The position numbers and the translations under genes are program-made. Shown one piece after another: positions 42,497-42,532 of a stretch of 42,532 nt of DNA. Numbering within the stretch: the first letter of the stretch is position 1; every line of letters starts with the position of its first letter. Origin of the DNA: a bacterium (GTDB lineage Bacteria; Zixibacteria; MSB-5A5; GN15; FEB-12); the NCBI GenBank assembly GCA_030605565.1, contig JAUWIB010000013.1:1-42532 (forward strand), in the 5' to 3' direction. Under the pieces are notes generated by a model. That model was not told where the DNA came from and did no database searches. It worked only from the letters and a program-made list of their open reading frames with translations.

Positions 42497-42532
42497 ATGA
42501 GCAAGGATACGGTAGAGATCGAAGGAAGTCGA
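42497..42532 (+). CDS. 5' end of a gene running off the right edge, possibly a transposase
   Basis: ATG 42497 follows AAAGGA at 8 bp. The visible peptide is MSKDTVEIEGSR, 12 codons. The family cannot be assigned. The inverted repeats directly upstream and the location at an element edge make a transposase plausible. Confidence 0.45.
   Translation, partial: MSKDTVEIEGSR

Overview
The window looks like a chromosomal segment of an uncultured member of the FCB group, most likely candidate phylum Zixibacteria or a relative. This rests on three exported proteins carrying paired dockerin-like motifs of the type DIADLVYLVDYMFNGGPPP, one exported protein ending in a QNYPNPFNP-type C-terminal sorting domain, high-GC coding sequence, and intergenic DNA full of short palindromic repeats. 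The taxonomy is inference. An in-frame UGA with a SECIS-like hairpin (206-547) implies that the organism decodes selenocysteine.

Layout. 1-2928: a divergent operator region, a HesB/IscA-like selenoprotein, glutamate dehydrogenase, and a receiver-plus-tail remnant of a much larger PEP-synthase-like protein. 2995-4218: a lower-GC two-TM gene with its own strong promoter. 4233-7324 (minus): a PrsW-like membrane protein, MTA/SAH nucleosidase and a methyltransferase. 7425-12870: a TauE/SafE permease, an O-antigen-ligase-like protein with TPRs, and Tex. 12871-14995: a repeat-dense stretch around one membrane protein gene. 14996-21403: an LpoB/COG3014 lipoprotein pair and two large secreted dockerin-like proteins. 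21572-24817: an ornithine cyclodeaminase/alanine dehydrogenase homologue, glutamine synthetase and a stand-alone cyclic-nucleotide-binding domain.

25052-31641 (minus) holds a secreted dockerin/sorting-domain protein and, upstream of it, a compact operon: a sigma-factor-like protein, a cytoplasmic zinc-finger (HxxxCxxC) protein, and a membrane-anchored protein with a Lon/S16-type protease domain but no AAA+ module. This is the best candidate here for an undescribed system. The protease-like gene also contains about 100 in-frame codons made of the genome's own dispersed repeats. 31663-33761 carries SixA and an SGNH hydrolase.

33857-38352 is a trehalose locus (DUF5752, TreT, OtsB, OtsA) combining two synthesis routes. 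It converges, with overlapping stop codons, on an M1-family peptidase. The right end (40608-42532) is the edge of an integrated element: a tyrosine integrase broken by an amber codon, whose reading frame runs through a tRNA-Leu(UAA) gene, then an excisionase-like protein, and a hairpin-masked start of another gene that runs off the window.
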